Assembly: GCA_035649575.1 (NCBI GenBank)
Contig: DASRJH010000041.1
Coordinates: 1 to 37,173, forward strand
DNA: 37,173 bases
Origin: DASVAL01 sp035649575
GTDB lineage: Bacteria; Planctomycetota; UBA1135; UBA2386
Reading direction: 5' to 3'
Below, one piece after another: positions 16,053-24,655 of the stretch. The first letter of the stretch is position 1, and every line of letters starts with the position of its first letter. The notes below the pieces were generated by a model. The model saw only the letters and a program-made list of their open reading frames with translations. It was not told the origin of the DNA and did not search any database. The translations under genes and the position numbers were made by a program.

Positions 16053-17675
16053 ATGAAGAACGCCGCGTCCCGCACGCTCCTGCTCCTCGCCCTTCTGTTC
16101 TCGACCGGTTGCGGCGGCGGGTCCGCGGACGCGGCAATCGCGAGCCTGCTTCCGAAGGACACCGTCGCGGTCGTGCGCATCGCGAGCTTGGATCAGCTGA
16201 TCAAGAATGCGCGTCACGCCACGATCGCAATGGGCGAGGACCCGAAGGGCATCGACGCCGACACGCTGCTGAGGCAGCTCCAGGCGGTCGGCGGCGGCAA
16301 GACCACCTTGATCGACCGGACCCGGCCCATCGCGATCGCGGTGGCGATGCCCGGCGACACGCCGTCGCCCGTGCTGATGGTGCCCGCGACCGACGCCAAG
16401 GCCTACGCGGCGTCGCTGCCCCCGATGGGAGCGTCACCGGTCGTATCGGGCGGCTACGTCGTCGTGGCGCTCGGGGCGAAATACGAGAAGGCCCGCAGCC
16501 CATCGGCGCTCATGAGCAACCTGCCGAGCGGCGTGGTGGCCCTGCGCGTCGACGCCGAGCAGCTCGTCACGATGCTCGGATCGGAGATCGGCGCGAACCT
16601 GCGCGCGCTCGAGGCCCGGATGGCCAGCGAGTCCACGAGCAATGGCTCGGGCTTCGACGGCGGGGCGATGGCGAAAGCGTTCGTGAACGTGGCCCGCAGC
16701 GCCATCGGCGCCGCGAAGACGCTCGAACTTGGCCTCGACTACCGCGAGGGCCAGCTCGATGTGTTCGGGTCGTTGACCGTGAAGCCCGGCAGCGAGCTCG
16801 ATGGCTGGGGGGCGGCTCCCGTCGATCTGAAGTCGCTCGCGAGCAGGCTGTCGGGCATGGGTTCGCTCGAGCTCCTCATGGCCGCCGACTGGGGCAAACT
16901 CTGGCCACGCATTGCTCCGATCATGCAGTCTGCGCTCGAGGTGTATCCACCGCCGATGCGCGAGCTGCTGCGACCGCTCCTCGCCGACTACGAGCAGATC
17001 TGTCGCGTGCTGGGCCCGGTCGTAGCGGCCGAAGGCGATGTCTTCGGAGGCAACATGAACTTGATGCTGCACCTGGCACCGCCCGATGCCACGGCCTTGC
17101 AGCGGCGGTGCGAGACGATGCTCGGCCACGAATCGCTCGCCAGGTTGGGGATCTCGAGCGATCCGGCCAAGACGGCCGAAGTCGACGGCGCGTCGATCCG
17201 AGACTACGAAGTGAAGGTCGACCTCGACCGATTCGCCGCGTCGTTCGGCGACCAGGTCAAACCGGCCGAGCGCGACTCGATGACAGCGATGCTGCGGGCC
17301 CTGTTCGGAGCCGAGCACCTGCCGCTGCGACTCGCGAGCAAGGGCGGCCGCAGCGTCATGGCAATCGGCCCCCAGCGCAATCACACGGCCACGCTGGCGA
17401 GCCTCCACGGCAAAGGCGGCACGGGCTCGAAGTCCCTGCAAGCGGCGTTGGCGCGTTTTTGCGACTGCAACCCGGTGTTCGTCGAACGCATCGACTTCGC
17501 CGCGATGATGTCCATGATGGCGCAGTTCGCCGGTCCGACGTTTCCCGCGGTGCCCGCGGGCCAGAGCGCCGACTTCGTGTTCGCCGCCGGCGTCCGCAAC
17601 AACGAGTGGCGAGGGCAGCTCTCGATCGACCTCTCGGGCTTCGCCAAGATGGTGCAGGGGGCGATGCCGCGCTGA
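16053..17675 (+). CDS. Predicted lipoprotein of unknown function
   Basis: A 540-residue exported protein. I chose ATG 16053 because it gives a lipoprotein signal peptide (MKNAASRTLLLLALLFSTGC) with the lipidated Cys at position 20 followed by Gly-rich sequence; the frame is open from 16008 but that part is basic and polar. The mature part starts ADAAIASLLPKDTVAVVRIAS, which resembles the opening of DUF3352-type proteins (ALLPADTVVYLRV), common in planctomycetes and of unknown role. No enzymatic motif is visible; the protein alternates beta-strands and amphipathic helices. It lies 55 bp behind the DUF4139-like gene, probably in one transcript, and converges on uvrB with a 26-bp gap. Confidence 0.72.
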   Translation: MKNAASRTLLLLALLFSTGCGGGSADAAIASLLPKDTVAVVRIASLDQLIKNARHATIAMGEDPKGIDADTLLRQLQAVGGGKTTLIDRTRPIAIAVAMPGDTPSPVLMVPATDAKAYAASLPPMGASPVVSGGYVVVALGAKYEKARSPSALMSNLPSGVVALRVDAEQLVTMLGSEIGANLRALEARMASESTSNGSGFDGGAMAKAFVNVARSAIGAAKTLELGLDYREGQLDVFGSLTVKPGSELDGWGAAPVDLKSLASRLSGMGSLELLMAADWGKLWPRIAPIMQSALEVYPPPMRELLRPLLADYEQICRVLGPVVAAEGDVFGGNMNLMLHLAPPDATALQRRCETMLGHESLARLGISSDPAKTAEVDGASIRDYEVKVDLDRFAASFGDQVKPAERDSMTAMLRALFGAEHLPLRLASKGGRSVMAIGPQRNHTATLASLHGKGGTGSKSLQAALARFCDCNPVFVERIDFAAMMSMMAQFAGPTFPAVPAGQSADFVFAAGVRNNEWRGQLSIDLSGFAKMVQGAMPR

Positions 17676-17701
17676 CGCGGCCCCCCACCTCGCCGCGCCC
17701 G

Positions 17702-19741
17702 CTACAAGAGCTCCATGTCGAGCTGCTCGAGCCGGTAGACCTCGTCGCGGATGCGCGCGGCCAGCTCGAAGTCGAGGTTCTTCGCGGCCGCCATCATCTC
17801 GGCGCGCAGCAGCTTCGTGTGCTGCAGCAGCTCGCGGTGATCCGCGAACTGGCGCCGCGGCGCAGGCCCCGCGGCGGTTTCCTGCTGCTTGCCCCTGCCG
17901 CGGCCCTTGCCCTTCTTCTGCCCCGGCATCTCGCCGTCTTGGTCGGGCGGCGCCTCCATGAGGTCGCGCACGGCCTTCACGATCGTCTTCGGCACGACGC
18001 CGTGCTCTTCGTTGTGCGCGCGCTGCCGGCTGCGGCGCCGGTCCATCTCCGCAATCGCGCCCTCGATCGAGGCCGTGCGCTTGTCGGCGTAGAGGATCAC
18101 TCTGCCGTCGACGTTGCGTGAAGCGCGGCCGCAGGTCTGGATCAGCGACGTCTTGCTGCGCAGGTAACCCTCCTTGTCGGCGTCGAACACGGCGACCAGC
18201 GTCACCTCGGGCAGGTCGAGACCTTCGCGCAGCAGGTTGATGCCGACGAGCACGTCGAACACGCCGAGCCGCAGGTCGCGGATGATCGCGGTGCGTTCGA
18301 GGCTGTCGATGTCCGAGTGCAGGTAGCGCACCTTGATGCCGAGGTCGCGCAGGTAGTCGGTCAATTCCTCGGCCGAGCGTTTCGTCAGCGTCGTGATCAG
18401 CACACGTTCGTGTTTCGCGACGCGCAGGCGCACCTCGCCGACCACGTCGTCGACCTGGCCCTGCGCCTTGCGGACCTCGACCGGCGGATCGACGAGCCCG
18501 GTCGGCCGCACCACGAGCTCCGTCACGCGCCCCTTGCTGCGCGCGAGCTCGTAGTCGGCCGGCGTCGCCGACACGAACAGGATCTGCCGCAGCAGCCCTT
18601 CGAACTCGTCGAACTTGAGCGGCCGGTTGTCGAGCGCGCTCGGCAGCCGGAAGCCAAAGTCGACCAGTGTCTGCTTGCGCGCGCGGTCGCCGCGATACAT
18701 GCCGCCCGACTGCGGGATCGCGACGTGCGATTCGTCGACGACGAGCAGGAAGTCGTCGGGGAAGTAGTGCAGCAGCGTCGCGGGCGGCTGACCCGGCAGG
18801 CGCCCGTCGAGGTGGCGGCTGTAGTTCTCGATGCCCTGGCAGATGCCCGTGGCGCGCAGCATCTCGAGGTCGTGCCGGGTGCGCTGGCCCAGACGCTGCG
18901 CCTCGAGCAGCTTCTTGTTGCCCTCGAGCTCCGTGAGCCGCGTCTCGAGCTCCTGCTCGATCGACGCACAGGCGCGCACGAGCTGGTCGCCGGTCGCCAC
19001 GTAGTGCGTCGTCGGATAGATCGTGATCGCGTCGAGCGTCTCGAGCACTTCGCCGCGCAGCGGATCGATCGCGACGATCGCCTCGACCTCGTCGCCAAAC
19101 ATCTCGATGCGGATCGCGCGCGCGTCCTCGTACGACGGGTAGACCTCGACGACGTCGCCGCGCACGCGGAAGCGGCCGGCCTGGAAGTCGAAGTTGTCGC
19201 GAACGAACTGGATCGCCGTCAGCTGCCGCAGCAGCACGTCGCGGTCGATGCGCTGTCCCTTGCTGACCGTGACCGAGAGCTCGCGGTAGGTCTCGGGCGA
19301 ACCGAGGCCGTAGATGCACGAGATCGACGCGACGATCAGCACATCCCTTCGCTCCATCAGCGAACGTGTCGCCGAGTTGCGCATGCGCTCGATCGCCTCG
19401 TTGACTAGCGCGTCCTTCTCGATGTACGTGTCAGTGGTCGGCACGTAGGCTTCGGGCTGGAAGTAGTCGTAGTAGCTGACGAAGTACTCGATCGCGTTGC
19501 GCGGGAAGAACGACTTGAACTCGGCGTAGAGCTGCGCGGCCAGCGTCTTGTTCGGCGCCAGCACGAGCGTCGGCCGCTGCAACTGCTCGACGAGCTTGCC
19601 GACCGTGAACGTCTTGCCCGAGCCCGTGACCCCGAGCAGCGTGCACGCATCGGCGCCGCCGCCGACCCACTCGCGCAGTTGGGTGATGGCCCCCGGCTGG
19701 TCACCGGCCGGGGTCATGTCGGACTCCATCTGGAAACGCAT
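17702..19741 (-). CDS. uvrB: UvrABC excinuclease subunit B
   Basis: A 679-residue helicase-like damage-verification subunit that is loaded by UvrA and recruits UvrC. Visible: Walker A GVTGSGKT (37-44), APNKTLAAQLYAEFK, the damage-probing beta-hairpin rich in Tyr (YYDYFQPEAYVPTTDTYIEK, 90-109), DESH, SATP, LLREGLDLPEV, and motif VI as QTCGRASRNVDG (usual form QTIGRAARN). A C-terminal UVR domain (HRELLQHTKLL ... LEQLDMEL) contacts UvrC. A Lys/Arg/Gly-rich linker precedes it. ATG 19741 matches the family's usual start just before GDQPGAI; the frame stays open to 19780. Its strand and nearness to uvrC suggest a repair neighbourhood, but the genes are not in one operon. Confidence 0.97.
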   Translation of the reverse strand: MRFQMESDMTPAGDQPGAITQLREWVGGGADACTLLGVTGSGKTFTVGKLVEQLQRPTLVLAPNKTLAAQLYAEFKSFFPRNAIEYFVSYYDYFQPEAYVPTTDTYIEKDALVNEAIERMRNSATRSLMERRDVLIVASISCIYGLGSPETYRELSVTVSKGQRIDRDVLLRQLTAIQFVRDNFDFQAGRFRVRGDVVEVYPSYEDARAIRIEMFGDEVEAIVAIDPLRGEVLETLDAITIYPTTHYVATGDQLVRACASIEQELETRLTELEGNKKLLEAQRLGQRTRHDLEMLRATGICQGIENYSRHLDGRLPGQPPATLLHYFPDDFLLVVDESHVAIPQSGGMYRGDRARKQTLVDFGFRLPSALDNRPLKFDEFEGLLRQILFVSATPADYELARSKGRVTELVVRPTGLVDPPVEVRKAQGQVDDVVGEVRLRVAKHERVLITTLTKRSAEELTDYLRDLGIKVRYLHSDIDSLERTAIIRDLRLGVFDVLVGINLLREGLDLPEVTLVAVFDADKEGYLRSKTSLIQTCGRASRNVDGRVILYADKRTASIEGAIAEMDRRRSRQRAHNEEHGVVPKTIVKAVRDLMEAPPDQDGEMPGQKKGKGRGRGKQQETAAGPAPRRQFADHRELLQHTKLLRAEMMAAAKNLDFELAARIRDEVYRLEQLDMELL

Positions 19742-19751
19742 CGCGGTCAGT

Positions 19752-19757
19752 AGGCTA
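19752..19757 (-). promoter_or_regulatory. Possible -10 element of uvrB
   Basis: On the minus strand TAGCCT lies 10 nt before the uvrB ATG, again the TANNCT pattern close to a start codon without a ribosome binding site. No LexA-type box was recognised. Confidence 0.3.
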
Positions 19758-19853
19758 GCGAGGTTCCATCCCCGAGCCATTCCCGCCCCGCCGTTGACAC
19801 CCTGGCCCGAACGGCCTTACGGTCCTCGCCGCGGAGCGCGCTGAGCCCCCGAC

Positions 19854-20273
19854 ATGACTGCCATCCAGATCCACTGCGACAACTGCGGCGCCAAGTACCG
19901 GCTGCCCGAGAACTTCACGGGCACGCAGTCGAAGTGCCAGAAGTGCGGCAGCGTGATCGACGTCGCGAAGCAACGCGCGAGCGCCGACACACCGGCGGGC
20001 ACGATGCCTGCTGCGGCAGCAAGGCCCGCGTCGGCCGCGAGACTCGCAGTCGACCGCAGCAGGGAAGCGCCGAAACCCGTCGAGCGGCGGCCGACCCGTT
20101 CCGAAGCCTCGCCGCGGGCTGCTACCAGTGCTGGCGAAGGTGATCGCAGCCGTTCGCGCCGCGGGCGAAGTGAACGCCAGACCAAGAAGAGCAGCTCGAT
20201 GAAGTTCGTGATCGGCGGCGTGGGCCTGCTCGCGATCATCGTCGTGGTCGTTCTCGTGAAATCAGCCGGCTAG
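19854..20273 (+). CDS. Tail-anchored zinc-ribbon protein
   Basis: A 139-residue protein with an N-terminal zinc ribbon of the MJ0042 type: CDNC (C8, C11) and CQKC (C28, C31), with the family's AKYRLPE sequence between them. A low-complexity linker of about 80 residues rich in Ala, Arg, Ser and Pro follows, and a single hydrophobic helix (about 118-135) ends the protein four residues later. With no signal peptide, it is likely tail-anchored with the zinc ribbon in the cytoplasm. Similar ribbons in planctomycetes and myxobacteria head regulatory or motility proteins, but the function here is unknown. It lies 56 bp upstream of hslU on the same strand, where hslV would often be expected. Confidence 0.78.
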   Translation: MTAIQIHCDNCGAKYRLPENFTGTQSKCQKCGSVIDVAKQRASADTPAGTMPAAAARPASAARLAVDRSREAPKPVERRPTRSEASPRAATSAGEGDRSRSRRGRSERQTKKSSSMKFVIGGVGLLAIIVVVVLVKSAG

Positions 20274-20312
20274 AAGAACGGGCCGCGAGCAGCAAGTGAC
20301 GCGCTGCGGGAA

Positions 20313-20318
20313 TATGCT
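20313..20318 (+). promoter_or_regulatory. Possible -10 element of hslU
   Basis: TATGCT lies 11 nt before the hslU ATG. A GAGG at 20321-20324, 5 nt before the ATG, could instead be a ribosome binding site on a longer transcript; both cannot easily be used together. Confidence 0.25.
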
Positions 20319-20329
20319 GCGAGGCCCCC

Positions 20330-21763
20330 ATGAGTGATCTCGGTGCCGAACTCACCCCCCGCGAAATCACCCGCCGCCTCGACGAGTACATCGTCGGCCA
20401 GCAGAAGGCCAAACGCGCGGTCGCCGTGGCGCTGCGCAACCGCTGGCGTCGCCGCCAGCTCGGCGTGGACCTCGCGGCCGACGTGTATCCGAAGAACATC
20501 CTGCTGATCGGTCCGACCGGCGTCGGCAAGACCGAGATCGCGAGACGCCTCGCGACGCTCGCGCGCGCGCCGTTCCTGAAGGTCGAGGCGACGAAATACA
20601 GCGAAGTCGGCTACCACGGCCGCGACGTCGAGTCGATGGTGCGCGACCTCGTCGACGCGGCGGTCGCGCTCGTGCGCGCCGAGAAGGTCAAGGAGGTCGA
20701 CCAGCGCGCCGCGGCGGCGGCCGAAGAGCGCATCTGGCAGGCCCTCGCCGACGAGACGGGCCTCGCCGAATACCAGGACCCGCCGGCCGGCGGGCCAGGC
20801 CTCGTCGAAGGCGGCATCTGGCGCCCGCGGCCAACGAACCTGCCCGCGCACACGCCGCACGAGCTCGACGAACGCGAGCAGGCGCGCGTGCGGCTGCGCG
20901 ACGAGCTGCGGCACCACCGCATCGAGAACCGCCTGGTCGACGTCGAAGTGCGCGATTCGCGCACGCCGACACTCAGTGTCATGGGTCCGGCCGGCAACGA
21001 GACGATGGGCATCGATGCGCAGGCGCTGCAGGAGCTGTGGGGCCGCACGCCCGGCAACAAGACCAAGCTGCGCAAGCTGACGATCGGCGAAGCGCGCAAG
21101 ATCATGCACGAGGAAGAGGCCGACAAGCTGCTCGACCAGGATGCCATCGTGCAGGAAGCGCTCGATCGCGCGCAGAACGACGGCATCATCTTCGTCGACG
21201 AGATCGACAAGATCGTGAGCTCGGGCCACAGCGACGGCCCCGACGTGTCGCGCGAGGGTGTGCAACGCGACCTGCTGTCCGTCGTCGAAGGCTGTGCGGT
21301 CTACACGCGCTACGGCCACGTGCGCACCGACCACGTGCTGTTCCTCGCGGCCGGCGCGTTCCACTTCCACAAGCCGAGCGAACTGATCCCCGAGCTGCAG
21401 GGCCGCTTCCCGGTGCGCGTCGCGCTGCAGTCGCTGACGGAGGCCGACTTCGTACGCATCCTTTCCGAACCGAAGAACTCCTTGACGCGCCAGTATGTCG
21501 CGCTGTTCAAGACCGAGAACGTCGACCTGTCGTTCACGCAGAGTGGCCTCGAGCGGCTCGCCGCGCTGGCCTACCGCGCCAACAAGTCGACGCAGGACAT
21601 AGGCGCGCGCCGGCTCATGACGATCCTCGAGAAGTGCCTCGAGGACCTGTCCTTCGATGCGAGCGAACGCTCGGGCCAGAAGATCGTCGTCGACAAGAAG
21701 CTCGTCGACGATCGCCTCGGCGAGACCGGTGACGACGCCGACTTGATCCCCTATCGCCTCTGA
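20330..21763 (+). CDS. hslU: HslU (ClpY) AAA+ unfoldase
   Basis: A 477-residue ATPase that unfolds substrates for the HslV peptidase. Recognised by LTPREITRRLDEYIVGQQKAK, Walker A GPTGVGKT (61-68), KVEATKYSEVGYHGRDVE, an intermediate domain (about 110-250) and Walker B GIIFVDEIDKI. Sensor and small-domain motifs follow (ELQGRFPVRVAL, RRLMTILEKCLEDLSFDA). The C-terminal tail DLIPYRL resembles the tail that docks into and activates HslV. The pore loop reads GYHG (94-97); the form I know best is GYVG, with Val at that place. No hslV is found in the window; upstream is the zinc-ribbon gene and downstream the sigma factor. Start ATG 20330 fits the family's N-terminus. Confidence 0.95.
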   Translation: MSDLGAELTPREITRRLDEYIVGQQKAKRAVAVALRNRWRRRQLGVDLAADVYPKNILLIGPTGVGKTEIARRLATLARAPFLKVEATKYSEVGYHGRDVESMVRDLVDAAVALVRAEKVKEVDQRAAAAAEERIWQALADETGLAEYQDPPAGGPGLVEGGIWRPRPTNLPAHTPHELDEREQARVRLRDELRHHRIENRLVDVEVRDSRTPTLSVMGPAGNETMGIDAQALQELWGRTPGNKTKLRKLTIGEARKIMHEEEADKLLDQDAIVQEALDRAQNDGIIFVDEIDKIVSSGHSDGPDVSREGVQRDLLSVVEGCAVYTRYGHVRTDHVLFLAAGAFHFHKPSELIPELQGRFPVRVALQSLTEADFVRILSEPKNSLTRQYVALFKTENVDLSFTQSGLERLAALAYRANKSTQDIGARRLMTILEKCLEDLSFDASERSGQKIVVDKKLVDDRLGETGDDADLIPYRL

Positions 21764-21857
21764 TCCTATCGCAGGCCCTTCGCGCCGGTGCCAGATTCCG
21801 AGGAACCGAGAGCAGTCCGGCTCGAATCACCGCCGCTTCGCGAACGCGCGTGACCGT

Positions 21858-22439
21858 GTGAACCCAGAGTTGACCAACAACATCGTGTTCGCCGCCCGGC
21901 AGGGTGACGAAGCCGCTAGCCGGACGATCGTCGAGGCGCTGCACCGGCCGGTGATTGCGACGATCTTCCGCTTCCTGGGCACGGGGTATCGCCGCGAAGT
22001 CGAGGATCTCGCGCAGGAGGTGTTCCTGAAGGTGTTTCGTGCGCTCGACAAGTTCGACCCCTCGCGCGCGAAGTTCACGACCTGGGTCTACACGTTCGTT
22101 CGCAACCACTGCATCGACGTGTTGAAGCGGCGCCGCGTGCCGACGACGAGCCTCACGACCAAGCCCGACGCGCCGCCGCGCGATTTCGCCGACCGGCGCG
22201 AGTTGCTTCCTGCGCAGGAAGCCGAGAACCAGGAACTGGGCCGTAGGATCGGCGAGGCGCTTGCCACGCTCGGCGAAGACCAGCGCATGGTGTTCATCTT
22301 GCGCGAGTACGAGAGCCTCGACTACCGTGAGATCGCGGAGATCACGGGCGTGAACGAGGGCACCGTCAAGTCGCGCCTGTCCCGCGCCAAGGAATCGCTG
22401 CGCCAGCAACTGGCGCCCTACCTCAAGGCAGGAGCGTGA
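21858..22439 (+). CDS. ECF-type RNA polymerase sigma factor
   Basis: A 193-residue sigma-70-family regulator with only regions 2 and 4. Region 2 (about 25-92) contains VEDLAQEVFLKVFRALDKF and FTTWVYTFVRNHCIDVLKRRR. Region 4 (about 130-185) contains LGEDQRMVFILREYESLDYREIAEI split by a turn from GVNEGTVKSRLSRAKESLR, a helix-turn-helix for the -35 element. GTG 21858 is the furthest upstream in-frame start; no ribosome binding site is visible. It is the first gene of a tight three-gene set: the next start follows 2 bp after its stop, and the third gene overlaps by ATGA. The gene order predicts that the second gene controls this sigma factor and that the operon may be autoregulated. Confidence 0.93.
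   Translation: MNPELTNNIVFAARQGDEAASRTIVEALHRPVIATIFRFLGTGYRREVEDLAQEVFLKVFRALDKFDPSRAKFTTWVYTFVRNHCIDVLKRRRVPTTSLTTKPDAPPRDFADRRELLPAQEAENQELGRRIGEALATLGEDQRMVFILREYESLDYREIAEITGVNEGTVKSRLSRAKESLRQQLAPYLKAGA
22430..22434 (+). promoter_or_regulatory. Ribosome binding site deciding the anti-sigma gene start
   Basis: AGGAG, inside the last codons of the sigma factor gene, stands 7 nt before ATG 22442. This favours that ATG over the overlapping GTG at 22436. Confidence 0.6.
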
Positions 22440-22441
22440 CC

Positions 22442-23161
22442 ATGGGCCCCCTCCAAGACGATCAGTACGAGGGTGAGCACTTCGACGGGCACGGCTTCCC
22501 GAGCGAAGCCGAGTGGTTGCAGCTGGGCGGTCCAGGCCCCGGCAGTACGGCCGAACTCGAGGTTTCGAACGACTTCGTCGACCGCACGCTGCGCGCGCTC
22601 CGCAGTCGCGCCGCAGGTGACCACGCGGGCGAGTCTCCGGGCGATGCCAGCGCCGAGGCGGGCACCGGACTGCCAGCCAAGCTGCTGCGCGCGTATGCCG
22701 CCCCCGAGCCCACGATCAATTTCGTCACGCGCACGTTGACCGCTCTGCGCGCGGATCGCCTCGCACATTGGCGCGAACTGCTCGCGCGCTATGTCGCCCC
22801 CGAGCCCTCGCCCGAGTTCGTCGCCCGCACGCTGTCGGCGCTCACGGCCGGCCGCCGGCCCGGGGAAGCGGGCCGCGGGCGATACAGCAATGCGGGCGGG
22901 AGCGTCCGAGCATGGCTGCCCCGCGCGTGGCCGCTGCTCGCGATCGCTGCGGCCACATTGTTGTGGTTGCTGCCGTGGAACCCACCGATGGCCCCGCTCG
23001 AGCTGCGCGTCTCCCGGCAAGAACCGGCGGCGTTCGCGCGCAGCTATGCAGCGACGCCGCTTCCCGCCGTGCTGGCAACGCTGAACCAGGCCGCCGACCC
23101 CGGCGCGCTGAACGACGGCGGCGCCGATGGTGTATGGTTGCTGCTCGGGAGCAAGCAATGA
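22442..23161 (+). CDS. Predicted membrane anti-sigma factor with triple FVxRTLxAL motif
   Basis: A 239-residue protein directly after the ECF sigma gene. It has a long acidic and then Ala/Arg-rich N-terminal part, one membrane helix (about 163-179, LLAIAAATLLWLLPW) and a ~60-residue outer part. The N-terminal part holds three near-identical motifs: FVDRTLRAL (45-53), FVTRTLTAL (94-102) and FVARTLSAL (126-134). The last two extend into a longer repeat (LLxxYxAPEPxxxFVxRTLxALxAxR). There is no zinc anti-sigma HxxxCxxC motif. Position and topology make it the likely sigma inhibitor, with the repeats as candidate sigma-binding helices; I recognise no named family, so this is inference. Its stop overlaps the next start (ATGA). 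Confidence 0.7.
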   Translation: MGPLQDDQYEGEHFDGHGFPSEAEWLQLGGPGPGSTAELEVSNDFVDRTLRALRSRAAGDHAGESPGDASAEAGTGLPAKLLRAYAAPEPTINFVTRTLTALRADRLAHWRELLARYVAPEPSPEFVARTLSALTAGRRPGEAGRGRYSNAGGSVRAWLPRAWPLLAIAAATLLWLLPWNPPMAPLELRVSRQEPAAFARSYAATPLPAVLATLNQAADPGALNDGGADGVWLLLGSKQ

Positions 23162-24651
23162 ACGCCGTGGCTCTTTGCGGATCGAGCCTCCGACACGTGG
23201 TCTTCGCAGCCCTGTCGTGGTTGGGACTCGTGTCCGTCGCGACTCCGCTCGGCGCGCAGACGAGCAGCAAGCCCGACACGCCGAAGCCTGCCTCGGCCGA
23301 GTCCATTGCAGCGCTGCTCTCGCAGCTCGACGCCTGCTTCCAGCGCGGCGACGTCGCCGGCTACCTCGCGATGTTCGAGCCGGACCACCCGGGCGCGCAT
23401 GCGATGCTGCAGCGCAATCTCGAACGCCTGTTCCCGGCCTCGCCGCCACTGGCTCGCACCTCGACGCTGGTTGCCGAACCGCGCGTCATCGGCCCGCGCA
23501 CCGTGGTGCGCGTGCGTCACGAGGTCCGCGTGACCAACGCCGACGCGAAGGGCTTCACCTCCTACCGCGAGGACGCGATGCTCGTGCTGCGCACGGACCG
23601 CGGCGACAAGCCGGTGCCGACCTGCAGCATCGAGATGCCACTGCAAGCGGAGTGTGTGCCCAACGAACACTTCCGCTGTCCTCCCTGCAATTTCGAGGTC
23701 GGCGGCGTTCCGGGCTGGCTCTGCGTGCCGATGCGCAGCGACCGCGCGCAAGCGCTCGAAGCGGCGAGTTTCTATCTGATCGGAACCGATCTCGCGTGTG
23801 ACGTCTCGGTGCAGATCGATCCGCTGTCGCCCCCGGCTCTCGACGTCGCCAGGCAACTCGGTGCGGCCTTGCAAGGTCTCGACCCGAGCGCCAAGCCCGG
23901 CCTGCCCGAACCGTGGCTGCCCGCGGCCCACGCGAAGGACAAGCCGAAGGGCCTCTGCGGCGCGAGGCTCGAGATCGATCTGCCGCGGGACTTCGCCGGC
24001 GACGGCGGTTGCGCGGTGTTCCACGTGGTGGCGTTCGGCGGCCTGCAGCATCTGCTGCTCGTGCGCGGCAGCAGGAGGTCGCTGCGCGAGCACGCCGCCT
24101 CGGTGCAGGCGCTGCTCGACTCCTACCGGCTGCTCGAGGTGAACGCCGACGTCGCCGCGGCCAGCGCGCGGTCCCTCTCCCACCACACGGGCGGATCGTT
24201 CCGCGGCAACGCCTACCACAATTCGCTCTACGGCGTCGAAATGGAGGGCCCCGAGGGGTGGCAGGCACAGCAACGGGCCGGCGGCACCGCGTTCCGCGCG
24301 GCGTGGACGAGTCCAAACGGCAGCCGCCTCTGGATCACCGGCTACGCCGTACCCCCGGGCATGAACCGATGGTGCCGGAAGACCGCGGACCGGTGGTTCC
24401 AGAAGCTGTGTGAGAACGCCGGTCTCGTGCCCTGCGCGGACGCGCAGGACTGGACCGACGTGCTCGAGTCTGGTGGGCCGATGCGCTCGGTGGCCTGTAG
24501 GCCGCAGAGCCCCGAGAAGGCCGGCTCGCACCAGCGCCTGGCACGCCTGCTCGTGTGCGACGACCTGCTCGTGATCGCCGACGGTTGCATCGCGAACGAC
24601 GCCGACGCAGCAGCCGTGGAGGCGGCGCTGGGCTCGCTGCGGCGCAGGTAG
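23158..24651 (+). CDS. Secreted protein encoded in the sigma operon
   Basis: A 497-residue exported protein whose ATG overlaps the previous stop; GGGAG lies about 6 nt upstream. The signal peptide covers about residues 1-34, ending near TPLGAQT. The first domain (about 40-150) resembles an NTF2/SnoaL-like fold (SIAALLSQLDACFQRGDVAG, YLAMFEPDHPG), often used for small-molecule binding. A Cys-containing centre follows (HFRCPPCNFEVGGVPGWLC), with CxxC possibly binding metal or forming disulfides. The C-terminal half has two similar-looking regions containing YGVEMEGPEGWQ and WITGYAVPPGMNRWC that I cannot name. Operon position suggests it is the output or the signal sensor of the sigma system. 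It converges on the ATP-grasp gene with a 4-bp gap. Confidence 0.68.
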   Translation: MNAVALCGSSLRHVVFAALSWLGLVSVATPLGAQTSSKPDTPKPASAESIAALLSQLDACFQRGDVAGYLAMFEPDHPGAHAMLQRNLERLFPASPPLARTSTLVAEPRVIGPRTVVRVRHEVRVTNADAKGFTSYREDAMLVLRTDRGDKPVPTCSIEMPLQAECVPNEHFRCPPCNFEVGGVPGWLCVPMRSDRAQALEAASFYLIGTDLACDVSVQIDPLSPPALDVARQLGAALQGLDPSAKPGLPEPWLPAAHAKDKPKGLCGARLEIDLPRDFAGDGGCAVFHVVAFGGLQHLLLVRGSRRSLREHAASVQALLDSYRLLEVNADVAAASARSLSHHTGGSFRGNAYHNSLYGVEMEGPEGWQAQQRAGGTAFRAAWTSPNGSRLWITGYAVPPGMNRWCRKTADRWFQKLCENAGLVPCADAQDWTDVLESGGPMRSVACRPQSPEKAGSHQRLARLLVCDDLLVIADGCIANDADAAAVEAALGSLRRR

Positions 24652-24655
24652 CCTG

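Noticed and set aside
16434..19319. Very long minus-strand frame across the lipoprotein and uvrB
   Set aside because: It lies out of frame with uvrB and opposite the lipoprotein gene; composition is typical of high-GC shadow frames.
19794..19822. TTGACA with 17-nt spacing to TTACGG as a promoter for the zinc-ribbon gene
   Set aside because: The -35 match is perfect, but TTACGG shares almost nothing with a -10 element, so I did not call it.
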